From NCBI RefSeq assembly GCF_022751215.1, contig NZ_JAICDG010000007.1, positions 253,643 through 317,642 on the forward strand: 64,000 nucleotides of DNA, read 5' to 3'. Within the stretch, counting starts at the first letter, position 1. Each line of letters starts with the position of its first letter. The position numbers and the translations under genes were made by a program. The stretch is from Actinomadura terrae. GTDB taxonomy: Bacteria > Actinomycetota > Actinomycetes > Streptosporangiales > Streptosporangiaceae. The notes under the pieces were generated by a model. It saw nothing but the letters and a program-made list of their open reading frames with translations, had not been told where the DNA came from and did not search any database. Shown here piece after piece: positions 8,616-17,592 of the stretch.

Positions 8616-9622
8616 CGGAGGGCCTCCTTCCGCCGCGCGCCGGCGGCGGTCTCGTCGGTGTTCTCTTTGTCCTCTTCCGCGGCCTTCTCGGCGGGGCGGC
8701 CGGTGAGGCGCAGGAACACCTCGTCGAGGGTGGGGCGGCGCAGCGCGACGTCCCCGACGGCGACGCCCGCGCGGTCCAGCTCGCGGACGGCGTCGGCGAG
8801 CCGGACCGTCCCGCGGGTGAGGGCGACCGACAGGTGGCCGCCCGCCAGCTCGGGGTAGGCGCCCGCCATGCGGTGCAGGACGGCGGCGGCCCCGGGCGCC
8901 GCCGCCGGGTCCTCCAGCACGACGTCCAGGCGGTCGCCGATCGAGGACTTCAGCTCGTCGGGGGTGCCGGTGGCGATGACCCGCCCGTGGTCGACGACCG
9001 CGATGTCGTCGGCGAGGCGGTCGGCCTCGTCCAGGTACTGGGTGGTCAGCAGGACGGTGGTGCCGTCGGCCACCAGCCCCCGGACCGCGTCCCAGATCTC
9101 GCCCCGGCTGCGCGGGTCCAGGCCGGTGGTCGGCTCGTCCAGGAACAGCACCTCCGGACGCAGGATCAGGCTGGTGATCAGGTCGAGGCGGCGCCGCATG
9201 CCGCCGGAGTAGCCGGCCACCTGCCGGTCGGCCGCCTCCAGCAGCCCGAACCGCTCCAGCAGCTCGTCCGCGCGGGCGCGGGCGTCGCGGCGGGACAGGT
9301 GGTAGAGCCGCCCGAACATCCGCAGGTTGCCGCGTCCGGTGAGCTTCTCGTCGACGGCGGCGTGCTGGCCCGCCAGCCCGATCCGGGCGCGGACCAGGTC
9401 GGGTTCGGCGGCGACGTCGTGCCCGGCGATGCGGGCGCGGCCGGAGTCGGCGTCGGCGAGCGTCGCGAGGATGCGCACGGCCGTTGTCTTGCCCGCGCCG
9501 TTGGGGCCGAGCACCCCGCACACGGTGCCGGCGGGGACGGCGAGGTCGAGGCCGTCCAGTGCCTGGGTGGCGCCGAAGCGCTTGCGCAGCGCCTCGGCCA
9601 CCACCATCGGTTCGTCCGCCAT
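8612..9622 (-). CDS. ABC exporter ATP-binding protein, DrrA-like
   Basis: A 336-residue ATPase with Walker A GPNGAGKTT, signature YSGGMRRRLDL, Walker B EVLFLDEPTTGLD and an H-loop region LTTQYLDEA. A DrrA-type C-terminal extension of about 100 residues follows. ATG 9622 (ADEPMVV) is chosen because GGAGG lies 5 nt upstream. ATGs at 9634 and 9652 are possible but lie closer to, or inside, the operator. The gene is coupled to the permease and divergent from a TetR regulator, a common arrangement for self-resistance or multidrug exporters. Confidence 0.9.
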   Translation of the reverse strand: MADEPMVVAEALRKRFGATQALDGLDLAVPAGTVCGVLGPNGAGKTTAVRILATLADADSGRARIAGHDVAAEPDLVRARIGLAGQHAAVDEKLTGRGNLRMFGRLYHLSRRDARARADELLERFGLLEAADRQVAGYSGGMRRRLDLITSLILRPEVLFLDEPTTGLDPRSRGEIWDAVRGLVADGTTVLLTTQYLDEADRLADDIAVVDHGRVIATGTPDELKSSIGDRLDVVLEDPAAAPGAAAVLHRMAGAYPELAGGHLSVALTRGTVRLADAVRELDRAGVAVGDVALRRPTLDEVFLRLTGRPAEKAAEEDKENTDETAAGARRKEALR

Positions 9623-9637
9623 CCGAGCCTCCATTGG

Positions 9638-9690
9638 GTACGACGTACGCATCTTGGACGGCCCAGGCTACGCGGATGAGTACGATGTAC
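9638..9690. promoter_or_regulatory. Two TetR-type operators in the divergent promoter
   Basis: GTACGACGTAC (9638-9648) and GTACGATGTAC (9680-9690) are near-palindromic GTAC-N3-GTAC sites 42 bp apart, four helical turns. The second contains TACGAT (9681-9686), a good -10 for the TetR gene. Both are flanked by GCA on the right, so they read as direct copies. They are the likely binding sites of the adjacent TetR protein, repressing both directions. Confidence 0.7.
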
Positions 9691-9750
9691 GCAACTAGAC
9701 TTCTCTGGAGGGACGGGCCGTGCGGCCGCGGCGGAGCGAGGGGGGTGCCC

Positions 9751-10473
9751 GTGTCGGGCGGTGAGCACGTCAGCATCTGGTTGGCGCCGGAGCGGCAGGG
9801 CCGGGGCCCGCGCCCCGCCTACAGCCGCGCCCAGATCACCGAGGCCGCCGTGCGGATCGCCGACGCCGAGGGCCTGGACGCCGCGTCCATGCGCCGCATC
9901 GCCGCCGACCTCGGCACTGGCGCGATGTCGCTGTACCGGTACGTGCCGAGCCGCGACGGCCTCGTCGAGCTGATGTACGACCACGTCCTCGGCGAGCAGG
10001 AGTTCCCCGCGCGCCCCACCGGCGACTGGCGCGCCGACCTGGCCCTCGTCGCGCAGAACGCCCGCGCGATGCTGCTGCGCCACCCCTGGGTGCTCACGGC
10101 GCGCCGGGCGCGCGGCGTCCCCGGCCCGAACCAGCTGCGGCTGCTGGAGTTCGGCCTCGGCGCCCTCGACGTCGGCGTCCCGGTCGACGAGATCCTCACG
10201 CTGGTCACGATGCTGAACGGCTGGGTCGAGGTGACCGTGCGCGGCGAGCTGGAGCAGCAGCGGGACGTCGAGCGCAGCGGTGTGACCAACGACGAATGGA
10301 TGATCAAGAACGTCCCGTACGTACTGCCGTTGATCGAGAGCGGCGACTACCCGATGTTCGGCCGCGTCGTCGTCGACGCGAAGCTCCCGCACATGACCTC
10401 CGAGGAGGCCTTCCGGTACGGGCTCGACCGCGTCCTGGACTGCATCGGCGCGGCCCTGTCCGGCCGGGCCTGA
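9751..10473 (+). CDS. TetR-family regulator with TetR_C-type ligand domain
   Basis: A 240-residue protein. An N-terminal HTH (ITEAAVRIADAEGLDAASMRRIAADLGTG split over helices 1-3, then MSLYRYV) is followed by an all-helical ligand domain ending in RVLDCIGAALSGRA. GTG 9751 has a purine-rich AGGGGGG just upstream. The in-frame ATG at 9685 lies within the predicted -10 and is unlikely to be used. It is divergent from the DrrAB-like exporter and is its probable local repressor, released by the exported drug. Confidence 0.88.
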   Translation: MSGGEHVSIWLAPERQGRGPRPAYSRAQITEAAVRIADAEGLDAASMRRIAADLGTGAMSLYRYVPSRDGLVELMYDHVLGEQEFPARPTGDWRADLALVAQNARAMLLRHPWVLTARRARGVPGPNQLRLLEFGLGALDVGVPVDEILTLVTMLNGWVEVTVRGELEQQRDVERSGVTNDEWMIKNVPYVLPLIESGDYPMFGRVVVDAKLPHMTSEEAFRYGLDRVLDCIGAALSGRA

Positions 10474-10487
10474 CCGCGGGGGACGTC

Positions 10488-13247
10488 ATGCTGCGGGGGC
10501 GCGGGGAGCAGCGGGCCGCGATCGCCCGGCTGGTCGCCGGGGCGCGCGAGGGGCGCGGCGGCGCACTGGTGCTGCGCGGCGAGGCGGGCATCGGCAAGAC
10601 CGCGCTGCTGGACGAGGCGGCGGCCGACCCGCACGGCCCGCACGGCCTGCGCGTCCTCCGGGCGACCGGCGTCGAGGCCGAGGCGGCGCTGCCGTTCGCC
10701 GGGTTGCAGATGCTGCTGCGCCCCGTCTTGCCAGAGGTGGACGCGCTCCCGGACGCGCAGGCACGGGCGTTGCGGGCCGCGCTGGGCCTCGCCGACCCGG
10801 GCGGCGCGGACGGGGCCGACCGGTTCCTGACCGGGCTCGCGGTGCTGACCCTCCTGGCGGAGCTCGCGGCGGCGCGTCCGGTGCTGTGCCTGGTCGACGA
10901 CGCGCACTGGCTCGACCCGGCGTCCGCGGACGCGCTGGCCTTCACCGCCCGCCGCCTCGGCACCGAGGCCGTGGCGCTGGTGTTCGCCGCCCGCGACGGC
11001 TTCGCGGCACCGGGCCTGCCCGAGCTCGCCCTGGCGGGCCTGGACCGCGCGGACGCCGCCGCGCTCCTCGCCGACCACGCCCCCGACCTGGCCGCCGACG
11101 TCCGCGACCGGGTCGTCGAGGAGGCGGCGGGTAACCCGCTCGCGCTGCTGGAGCTGCCCGCCGGGCTCAGCGCGGGCGAGCGCGCCGGACGCGCCGCTCC
11201 CCCGCCCGCGCTGCCGCTCACCGGCCGCGTCCGCGCCGCGTTCGGCGCCCGGATCGAGGAGCTGCCCGAGCGGGCGCGGCTGGTGCTGTCGATCGCCGCC
11301 GCCGAGGGCACCGGCGAGCTGGCGACGGTGCTGCGCGCCGCGCGGACGCTCGGCGCGGGCCCCGCCGACCTCGACGCCGCCGAACGCGCCGGGCTGCTGC
11401 GCGTCACCACCGGCCGCGTCGCGTTCCGGCACCCGCTCGTCCGCGCCGCCGCCTACCAGCGCATGCCGCTGACCACCCGGCTCGCCGTGCACGGCGCGCT
11501 CGCCGGGGCCTCCGAGGGCGCCCGCCGCGCCCTGCACCGCGCCGCCGCCGCGCCCGAGCCCGACGAGGACGTCGCCGCCGAGCTGGAACGCTCCGCCGAC
11601 GGCGCCGGGGGACGCGGCGCGCCCGCCGCCGCCGCGTCCCTCTACGAGCACGCCGCCCGGCTCAGCCCCGCCGCCGGCGACCGGACGCGGCGCCTGGTCC
11701 GCGCCGCGCAGTCGGCGATCACCGGGGGCCGCACCGACCGCGCCGCCGCCCTCACCGACCAGGCCCTGCGCGCCGGCGGGCCCCCGCCCGGCGCGCGGCG
11801 GCGCGCCGAACTCGCGATGGTCCGCGCCACCGTCGACGTCGAGCGCGGCACGCCCGCCGGGGCCGCGCGGTACCTGGCCGACAGCGCCGTCCCGGTCGCC
11901 GCCGAGGACCCCGACCTGGCGCTGACGCTGCTGGTGATGGCGGCGGGCAACGCGTGGTCGGCGGGCGAGGACGGCGAGGTCCGCCGGGCCGCCGCGCTGG
12001 CCGCCGAGCTCGGCGCCGCCGCGGTCGGGACCTGCGTCACGCTGGCGAGCGGCCACACCGCCTCGGTCGCCGCCGCGCTCGTCGGGCTCGGCCGCGCGGC
12101 AGCAGGAGACGCCGGGGACGCCGGGTCCGGGGTCCCGCTGCTGCGGCAGGTCGTGGCGGACGCGCGCGCCGACCCGCCCGGCAGCCTCATCGCGCGGCTG
12201 CTCGTGCTCGCGGTGGCGCGGCTGACCGGCGACGACCGGGCGGCGGGCGAGCTGGCCGCCGCCGAGGCCGCGCACGTCCGGCGGCACGGCCTGGCCGGTG
12301 CGCTGCCCGCGACACTCCAGGCCCTCGCGCAGACCCAGGCGGACGCGGGCCTGCACCGGGACGCCGCCGCGACCCTCGACGAGGCGCGCCGGTTCGCCCG
12401 CGAGACCGGCCAGCGGCACCGCGAGGGACGGCTCGCCGCCGTCGCCGCCCGGATCGCCGCGATCGAGGGCGACCGGGAGCGGTGCCGCGAGCTGGCCGCC
12501 GAGGCCGCCGCGGCGGTCGCCGAGGCGGACGCGGCCGGCGCCTGCGCGCTCGGGCTGCTGCACCTCGGCCTGGGCCGGCACGAGGAGGCGCTCCGCGTCC
12601 TGGCCGGCGCCGCGACCGGGCCCGCCCGCCGCACCGCCGCCGTCGTGTTCGCGGCGGCCGACCTCTCCGAGGCCGCCGCGCGGGCCGGCGACCTCGCGCG
12701 CGCCGAGGACGCCCGCGCGCACTTCACCGCCTGGGCGGACGCCGCCGACCAGCCCTGGGCGTCGGCGGTGGCGCTGCGCTGCCGGGCGCTCCTCGACCCG
12801 TCCGACGCGACGTTCGAGGCCGCGACCCGGCTGCACGAGCGCGGCGGCCGGCCCTTCGAGCAGGCCCGCACCGCCCTGCTCCACGGCGAGTGGCTGCGCC
12901 GCGAACGGCGCCGCTCGGACGCGCGCGCCCCGCTCCGCGCCGCGCTCGCGACCTTCGAACGGCTCGGCGCCGCGCCCTGGGCCGACCGGGCCCGCGCCGA
13001 GCTGCGCGCCACCGGCGAGACCGCCCCCGGCGGGCGGGCGACGGGCGGGCCGGAGACGGGCGGGGACCCGCTGGCCCGCCTCACCCCGCAGGAGCTCCAG
13101 ATCGTCCGGCTCGCCGCGTCCGGGGCGGGCAACCGCGACATCGCCGCGCAGCTGTTCCTCAGCCACCGGACCGTGGAGTACCACCTCTACAAGGCCTATC
13201 CCAAGCTCGGCGTCACCTCGCGCACGGAGCTGCACCGCTTCGCCTGA
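10488..13247 (+). CDS. LuxR-type large ATP-binding (LAL) transcriptional regulator
   Basis: A 919-residue protein. The N-terminal STAND-type ATPase has Walker A GEAGIGKT (residues 31-38) and a Walker B region LCLVDDAHWLD near residue 135. A long alanine-rich helical repeat (TPR-like) middle follows. The C-terminal LuxR HTH contains LTPQELQIVRLAASG and SHRTVEYHLYKAYPKLG. ATG 10488 follows TetR by 14 nt, so it may be co-transcribed with TetR. LAL proteins activate pathway genes, often for secondary metabolism or carbon use. The target here is unknown; the downstream oxidoreductase and the chitinase operon are candidates by position only. Confidence 0.9.
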   Translation: MLRGRGEQRAAIARLVAGAREGRGGALVLRGEAGIGKTALLDEAAADPHGPHGLRVLRATGVEAEAALPFAGLQMLLRPVLPEVDALPDAQARALRAALGLADPGGADGADRFLTGLAVLTLLAELAAARPVLCLVDDAHWLDPASADALAFTARRLGTEAVALVFAARDGFAAPGLPELALAGLDRADAAALLADHAPDLAADVRDRVVEEAAGNPLALLELPAGLSAGERAGRAAPPPALPLTGRVRAAFGARIEELPERARLVLSIAAAEGTGELATVLRAARTLGAGPADLDAAERAGLLRVTTGRVAFRHPLVRAAAYQRMPLTTRLAVHGALAGASEGARRALHRAAAAPEPDEDVAAELERSADGAGGRGAPAAAASLYEHAARLSPAAGDRTRRLVRAAQSAITGGRTDRAAALTDQALRAGGPPPGARRRAELAMVRATVDVERGTPAGAARYLADSAVPVAAEDPDLALTLLVMAAGNAWSAGEDGEVRRAAALAAELGAAAVGTCVTLASGHTASVAAALVGLGRAAAGDAGDAGSGVPLLRQVVADARADPPGSLIARLLVLAVARLTGDDRAAGELAAAEAAHVRRHGLAGALPATLQALAQTQADAGLHRDAAATLDEARRFARETGQRHREGRLAAVAARIAAIEGDRERCRELAAEAAAAVAEADAAGACALGLLHLGLGRHEEALRVLAGAATGPARRTAAVVFAAADLSEAAARAGDLARAEDARAHFTAWADAADQPWASAVALRCRALLDPSDATFEAATRLHERGGRPFEQARTALLHGEWLRRERRRSDARAPLRAALATFERLGAAPWADRARAELRATGETAPGGRATGGPETGGDPLARLTPQELQIVRLAASGAGNRDIAAQLFLSHRTVEYHLYKAYPKLGVTSRTELHRFA

Positions 13248-13345
13248 CCCCCGCGCCGTCGTGACTACGGTGACGCCACGGATTCGGGCCCGGGCCCCCG
13301 CCTCCTAGCGTCGGGACCGTTGGCACGACCGATCAGGGAGCGCGG

Positions 13346-14263
13346 ATGAGCAGAGTGATCGTCTTTGATGAGCCGGGCGGGCCGGAGGTCCTGCGGGTGG
13401 CGGAGGTGCCCGAGCCGTCCCCCGGGCCCGGCCAGGTGCGGGTCCGGGTGAAGGCCGCCGGGGTGCAGCCGTTCGACGTCGCGGTCGTCGAGGGCTGGGT
13501 GCCCGTCGGCGCCGACGCCTCCTACCCCCGCACGGTCGGCAACGAGTTCGCCGGTGTCGTCGACCGGGTCGGCGAGGGGGTGACGGAGGTCGCCCCCGGC
13601 GAGGAGGTGCTCGGCTTCACCCTGGCGAGCGCCTACCGCGAGCACCTCGTGATCCCCGCCGAGCAGGTCACCCGCAAGCCGCCGCAGATGCCGTGGGAGG
13701 TCGCGGGCGGGTTCACCGCCCCGGCGCAGACCGCCTACAACTCGCTGGAGGAGCTGGGCGTCGGCCCGGGCGACACCCTCCTCGTGCACGGCGCGGCGGG
13801 CGCGGTCGGCACCGTCGCCGTCCAGCTCGGACGGCTGTGGGGCGCCGGCGTGATCGGCGCCGCCCGCGAGGCCCAGCACGACTACGTCCGGTCGCTCGGC
13901 GCCGAACCCGTCGACTACGGCGACAGGTTCGTCGAGCGGGTCCGGGAACTCGCGCCGGACGGGAAGGTCACCGCCGCGCTGGACGGCGTCGGCGGCGCCG
14001 CCCTGGACGCGACGCTGGAGCTGGTCGAGGACCGCGCCCGCATCATCACCCTGTACGACCACGACCGGGCGGCGGCGCTCGGCGTCCGGCTGTCCCCCGC
14101 GCGCCGCACCGCCGCGCGGCTCGCCGAGATGGCCGAGCTGTACGCGCGGGGCGACCTGAAGTGGCACGTCCGGGAGACGTTCCCGCTGGAGCGCGCCGCC
14201 GACGCGCACCGCTCCTACAAGGCGGGCGGCATCCGCGGCAAGATCGTCCTGACCGTGGACTGA
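13346..14263 (+). CDS. NADP-dependent quinone-oxidoreductase-like MDR enzyme
   Basis: A 305-residue medium-chain dehydrogenase/reductase without zinc ligands. A GroES-like N-terminal half with the AAGVQPFD and VGNEFAGVV regions is followed by a Rossmann half with VHGAAGAVGTVAVQLG for NADPH. The length fits the zeta-crystallin/quinone oxidoreductase branch. The predicted reaction is NADPH-dependent reduction of quinones or enones. ATG 13346 is preceded by AGGGAG. A strong hairpin follows, separating it from the convergent chitinase operon. Confidence 0.88.
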   Translation: MSRVIVFDEPGGPEVLRVAEVPEPSPGPGQVRVRVKAAGVQPFDVAVVEGWVPVGADASYPRTVGNEFAGVVDRVGEGVTEVAPGEEVLGFTLASAYREHLVIPAEQVTRKPPQMPWEVAGGFTAPAQTAYNSLEELGVGPGDTLLVHGAAGAVGTVAVQLGRLWGAGVIGAAREAQHDYVRSLGAEPVDYGDRFVERVRELAPDGKVTAALDGVGGAALDATLELVEDRARIITLYDHDRAAALGVRLSPARRTAARLAEMAELYARGDLKWHVRETFPLERAADAHRSYKAGGIRGKIVLTVD

Positions 14264-14333
14264 GCGTCCCAGCGGCCGAGCCCGGAAGACGGGCCCGGGG
14301 GAACGGGGCGGGAGAACGGGCCCGGAAATGGTG

Positions 14334-14377
14334 TCAGGGCCGGTGCCGCCTGACTGCGAGGTCGGCACCGGCCCTGA
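14334..14377. terminator. Strong bidirectional terminator
   Basis: A perfect 15-bp stem, TCAGGGCCGGTGCCG at 14334-14348 paired with 14363-14377, has a 14-nt loop. It sits between the convergent MDR gene and the end of the chitinase operon, so it probably terminates both transcripts. Confidence 0.85.
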
Positions 14378-14412
14378 GCTCAGGGGGTTACTTCAGGTGG
14401 GGGGCGGCGCGG

Positions 14413-16974
14413 TCAGCGCAGACCGTCGTCCACCGCCTTGGTGAGGACGCCGGGGTCGCCCGACATCTCCCAGATCATGGCGCCGAGCAGGTTCTTGCTC
14501 TTCAGCCACGCCATCTTCTTGCTGATCGACCACGCGTCGTCGAAGGACCACCACTGGCCGTTGTTGCCGGTGTAGCAGTACGTCGCGACCGCCTGCTCGT
14601 CATGGGTGATCTGGCAGTTGGGCACGCTGGCGATCAGGTTGCTGTAGCCGCGTGTCCCGGCCTCCTCCGCGAACTGGCCGGGGGCCGCGCCCTTGGCGTC
14701 CTGCCACTCGCCCTTCTTGCCGCCGTCGGTCACGTTCTGCCAGCCGCGGCCGTAGTACGCGAGACCGATCGTGAGCTTGCGCGGGTTGACGCCCGCGTCG
14801 AGGTAGGCCTTGATGGCGGCCTCGTCGCTGAAGTGGAACGAGTACGGGTCGTCGGTGTCGGTGTAGAGGTTGCCCGCGTGGCCGGTCCGGTTCGGCTCCC
14901 ACGAGTTGTCGCTGCCCGAGCCGTGGAAGTCATAGCCCTGGACGTTGAAGATGTCCAGGCTCTTGGCGACCTCCGGCAGGTCCCAGCCGGCCTGGATCTT
15001 GGCGGGGTCGGCGGGGGTGAACGCGGTCAGGTCGTAGCGCTTGCCGGTCTCCTTGGTCATCGCGTCGAGCTGGCGGCGGAACTCGGCGATCAGCAGCGTG
15101 TTGTTGGCCTTGTCGTCCTTGCCGATGTGGTTGCCCGGGTGCCCCTCGGCGCCCGGCCACTCCCAGTCGAGGTCGATGCCGTCGAAGATCCCGGCGGCCG
15201 TGCCCGGCCCGCCCGCGCCGTTGTAGTCCGGCAGGTTGCCCTTGATGTAGGTGTCGATGCAGGACGAGACGAACTTCTTACGGCTGGCGTCGGTCGCGGC
15301 GACGTCGGAGAAGTACTTGGAGTACGTCCAGCCGCCGATCGAGATCAGCACGCGCAGCTTGGGGTACTTGGCCTTGAGCTTCTTGAGCTGGTTGTAGTTG
15401 CCGCGCAGCTTCTCCCAGCCGGAGTCGGCCTGGCCGTCCACCGACTGGGCGGCGCTGAACGGACGCCCGTAGTCGGCCTCGGCGTCGCCCGCGCCGTCAC
15501 CCTGGTTCGGGTCCTGCGGGTCGGACGTGGTGCCCTTGGTGACGCCCTGGAGGCAGGTCAGGTTCTTGGAGTCGATGTTGGCGAACGCGTAGTTGATGTG
15601 GGTCAGCTTGGCGGCGTTGCCGGTCGTGTCGAGGTTCTTCACGAAGTACTGGCGGCCGTAGATGCCCCACTGGACGAAGTAGCCGACGCGGGCGTACCCG
15701 TTGGAGACCATGTCGTCGGTGGTGACCTTCACCGCCGCGCTGGCCTCGGACACGTTGTCGTACATGTCGCGCGCCTGGACGGTGAAGTTGTAGGCGGTGG
15801 AGGGGGACAGCCCCGCCACGGTCGCCGACGTCCCGGTCACCGTCGTGGCGACCTTCCCGTCCACCAGCACGTCGTAGTTGGCCACGCCGTGGTCGTCGGT
15901 CGAGGCGTTCCACGCGAGCTTGACGCTGGCGGAGTCCTTGCCGGTGCTGCGCAGACCGCTCGGCACCGACGGCGCCTTGGTGTCGTCGGCCGGGTTGTTG
16001 GTCTTGACCGTGACCGGCTCGCTGGCGGGCGACAGGCCGCCCTTGCGGTCCCTGGCCTTCACCGTGAACGTGTACTCGGTGTTCGGGGTGAGGCCGGTGA
16101 CGGTGGCGTTGGTCTCGGCGACCGTCGTCGCCAGCGCCGAGCCGTTGTACACCTCGTAGGCGGTGACCGGCAGGCTGCCGGGCTTGGCGGCGTCCCAGGC
16201 CAGCGAGACCGTCTTGGTCGTCTTCACCGGCGACTTCAGGCCGCCGGGCGCGCTCGGCAGGGCGTCGCCGGTCCCGTCGCAGTTGACGTCGTTCACGCGG
16301 CAGGTCGTCGGCTGCGCGCCGGACTGGCTGACGGTGAACGTCGGGCTGTAGGGCTCGGTCGTGCGGCCCGCGCCGATCGTGGCGTTGAAGTAGGCCGGGC
16401 TGAGGGTGACGGTCTTCCCGCTCTGGGCGATGGTGCCGTTGTCGGCGCTGCTCGCGGTGACGCCCGCGGGCAGGTCGAACACCACGGACCAGTTGGTGAT
16501 CGTCGCGGAGGTGTTGTTCGCGACGATGAACTTGGCGCGCGTCCCCTCGACCGAATACGTCGCGGTGACGCCCGCCGAGGGCTGCGGACCCTCACCGGAA
16601 CCGTCGCAGTTCGCTCCGTTCAACGTGCACGAGGTCGGGTTCGCGGCGGAGCTGAGCGAGAAGGTGGGGCTGTAAGGCTCGGTGCTTCCACCCCCGCGAA
16701 TGGTGTTGATGTAGTGGGCCGGGGTGAGCGTCACCTTCGTCCCGTTCTGGGTGAGGGTGGCGTTCTGGGGGCTGCTGGCCTTCACCCCCGAGGGGAGCTC
16801 AAAGGTCAGCGACCAGTTGCTGATCGAGGACGAACCGGGGTTGCTCACAACGTACTTGCCGGTGGTGCCCGAGAGGCTGAACACCGCCGTCAGTCGATCG
16901 GCCGCCCGCGCCGGCGCGACGGCCAACGCTGAGACCACGACGAGGGTGAGCAGGGCACTGATCAATCGGCGCAT
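14413..16974 (-). CDS. Secreted GH18 chitinase with two CBM2-like and two FnIII modules
   Basis: An 853-residue protein with a Sec signal ending PARAADR. Two CBM2-like carbohydrate-binding modules follow, each ending with a short Cys-x-x-N-G/D-N-C motif. Two fibronectin type III linkers and a GH18 TIM barrel come next. The catalytic DxxDxDxE is present as FDGIDLDWE, with the acid Glu at about residue 605. Large aromatic-rich loops suggest a processive ChiA-like exochitinase. ATG 16974 gives a normal signal peptide. It is the last gene of the five-gene chitin operon and ends 36 bp before a strong terminator. Confidence 0.93.
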   Translation of the reverse strand: MRRLISALLTLVVVSALAVAPARAADRLTAVFSLSGTTGKYVVSNPGSSSISNWSLTFELPSGVKASSPQNATLTQNGTKVTLTPAHYINTIRGGGSTEPYSPTFSLSSAANPTSCTLNGANCDGSGEGPQPSAGVTATYSVEGTRAKFIVANNTSATITNWSVVFDLPAGVTASSADNGTIAQSGKTVTLSPAYFNATIGAGRTTEPYSPTFTVSQSGAQPTTCRVNDVNCDGTGDALPSAPGGLKSPVKTTKTVSLAWDAAKPGSLPVTAYEVYNGSALATTVAETNATVTGLTPNTEYTFTVKARDRKGGLSPASEPVTVKTNNPADDTKAPSVPSGLRSTGKDSASVKLAWNASTDDHGVANYDVLVDGKVATTVTGTSATVAGLSPSTAYNFTVQARDMYDNVSEASAAVKVTTDDMVSNGYARVGYFVQWGIYGRQYFVKNLDTTGNAAKLTHINYAFANIDSKNLTCLQGVTKGTTSDPQDPNQGDGAGDAEADYGRPFSAAQSVDGQADSGWEKLRGNYNQLKKLKAKYPKLRVLISIGGWTYSKYFSDVAATDASRKKFVSSCIDTYIKGNLPDYNGAGGPGTAAGIFDGIDLDWEWPGAEGHPGNHIGKDDKANNTLLIAEFRRQLDAMTKETGKRYDLTAFTPADPAKIQAGWDLPEVAKSLDIFNVQGYDFHGSGSDNSWEPNRTGHAGNLYTDTDDPYSFHFSDEAAIKAYLDAGVNPRKLTIGLAYYGRGWQNVTDGGKKGEWQDAKGAAPGQFAEEAGTRGYSNLIASVPNCQITHDEQAVATYCYTGNNGQWWSFDDAWSISKKMAWLKSKNLLGAMIWEMSGDPGVLTKAVDDGLR

Positions 16975-16982
16975 GCCTACAC

Positions 16983-17582
16983 CTACTTCTGGGATGGGTT
17001 GTGCGGGGAGCGGGAGCCGAGAATCGCCAGCATCCGCGTGATCTGGGCGGACCGGGAGCGGTCGGCGTTCTCGGCCAGTCGGCGGGTCCAGGCGTCCTGG
17101 CCGCCGCCGGTCTCCATGCGCGCCATCTGGACCGTGTCGTCCTGATGGGCGATGAGGAGGTTGAGGAAGGCGCGCTCGAACCGGTCGGGGGGCGTCCGGT
17201 CGAGCGCGTCCAGCTCGGACTGCGTGGTCTCGGGCATGCCGCCGTGCGCGGCGTGCGAGTGCGGCGGCGCGGTGGGCGGACGCCGCCACCCGCGCAACCG
17301 TCCCGCCATGTCCTTGACCTCGGTGAGCTGGGTCGACTCGATCGCCGCCGCGAGCGTCGCCACCTCCGGGCGGACCGGATGGCGGCGCACCAGCCGCACC
17401 AGCCGCACGCCCTGCCCCTGATGGGGGACCATCATTTGCAGGAACATCACGTCGGTGGCGTTGAACCCGGGCCCGCCGCGCTCGGCGGCGGGCGCGGTCG
17501 ACGACGAACCGCCGGTGGCCCCGCACTGGACGACCAGCAGCAGGACGCAGGCGGCGAGCAGAGCCAGTGCGCCGTACCTCAT
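16983..17582 (-). CDS. DUF305 secreted protein within the chitin operon
   Basis: A 199-residue protein with an N-terminal hydrophobic segment. VVQC at residue 20 resembles a lipobox but with Gln at -1, so lipidation is doubtful. Two DUF305 helical-bundle repeats contain MFLQMMVPHQ and FLNLLIAHQDDTVQMA. Family members usually have HH in both motifs; here the second His is Gln in each. A His/Met-rich stretch (HSHAAHGGMP) joins the halves. Some DUF305 proteins, such as cyanobacterial CopM, bind copper. The gene lies 10 nt after the LPMO gene and 8 nt before the next chitinase, so it is clearly in their operon. A role in copper supply to the LPMO is an inference. Confidence 0.85.
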   Translation of the reverse strand: MRYGALALLAACVLLLVVQCGATGGSSSTAPAAERGGPGFNATDVMFLQMMVPHQGQGVRLVRLVRRHPVRPEVATLAAAIESTQLTEVKDMAGRLRGWRRPPTAPPHSHAAHGGMPETTQSELDALDRTPPDRFERAFLNLLIAHQDDTVQMARMETGGGQDAWTRRLAENADRSRSAQITRMLAILGSRSPHNPSQK

Positions 17583-17592
17583 GGCGCCGCGC

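Noticed and set aside
9685..9750. ATG 9685 as the TetR start
   Set aside because: It lies within the predicted -10/operator, so it would be upstream of the transcript start.
13693..16932. A 1079-codon plus-strand open frame
   Set aside because: It lies antisense to the GH18 chitinase and is Arg/Gly/Val-rich. It is an artefact of high-GC third-position bias, with no recognisable domain.
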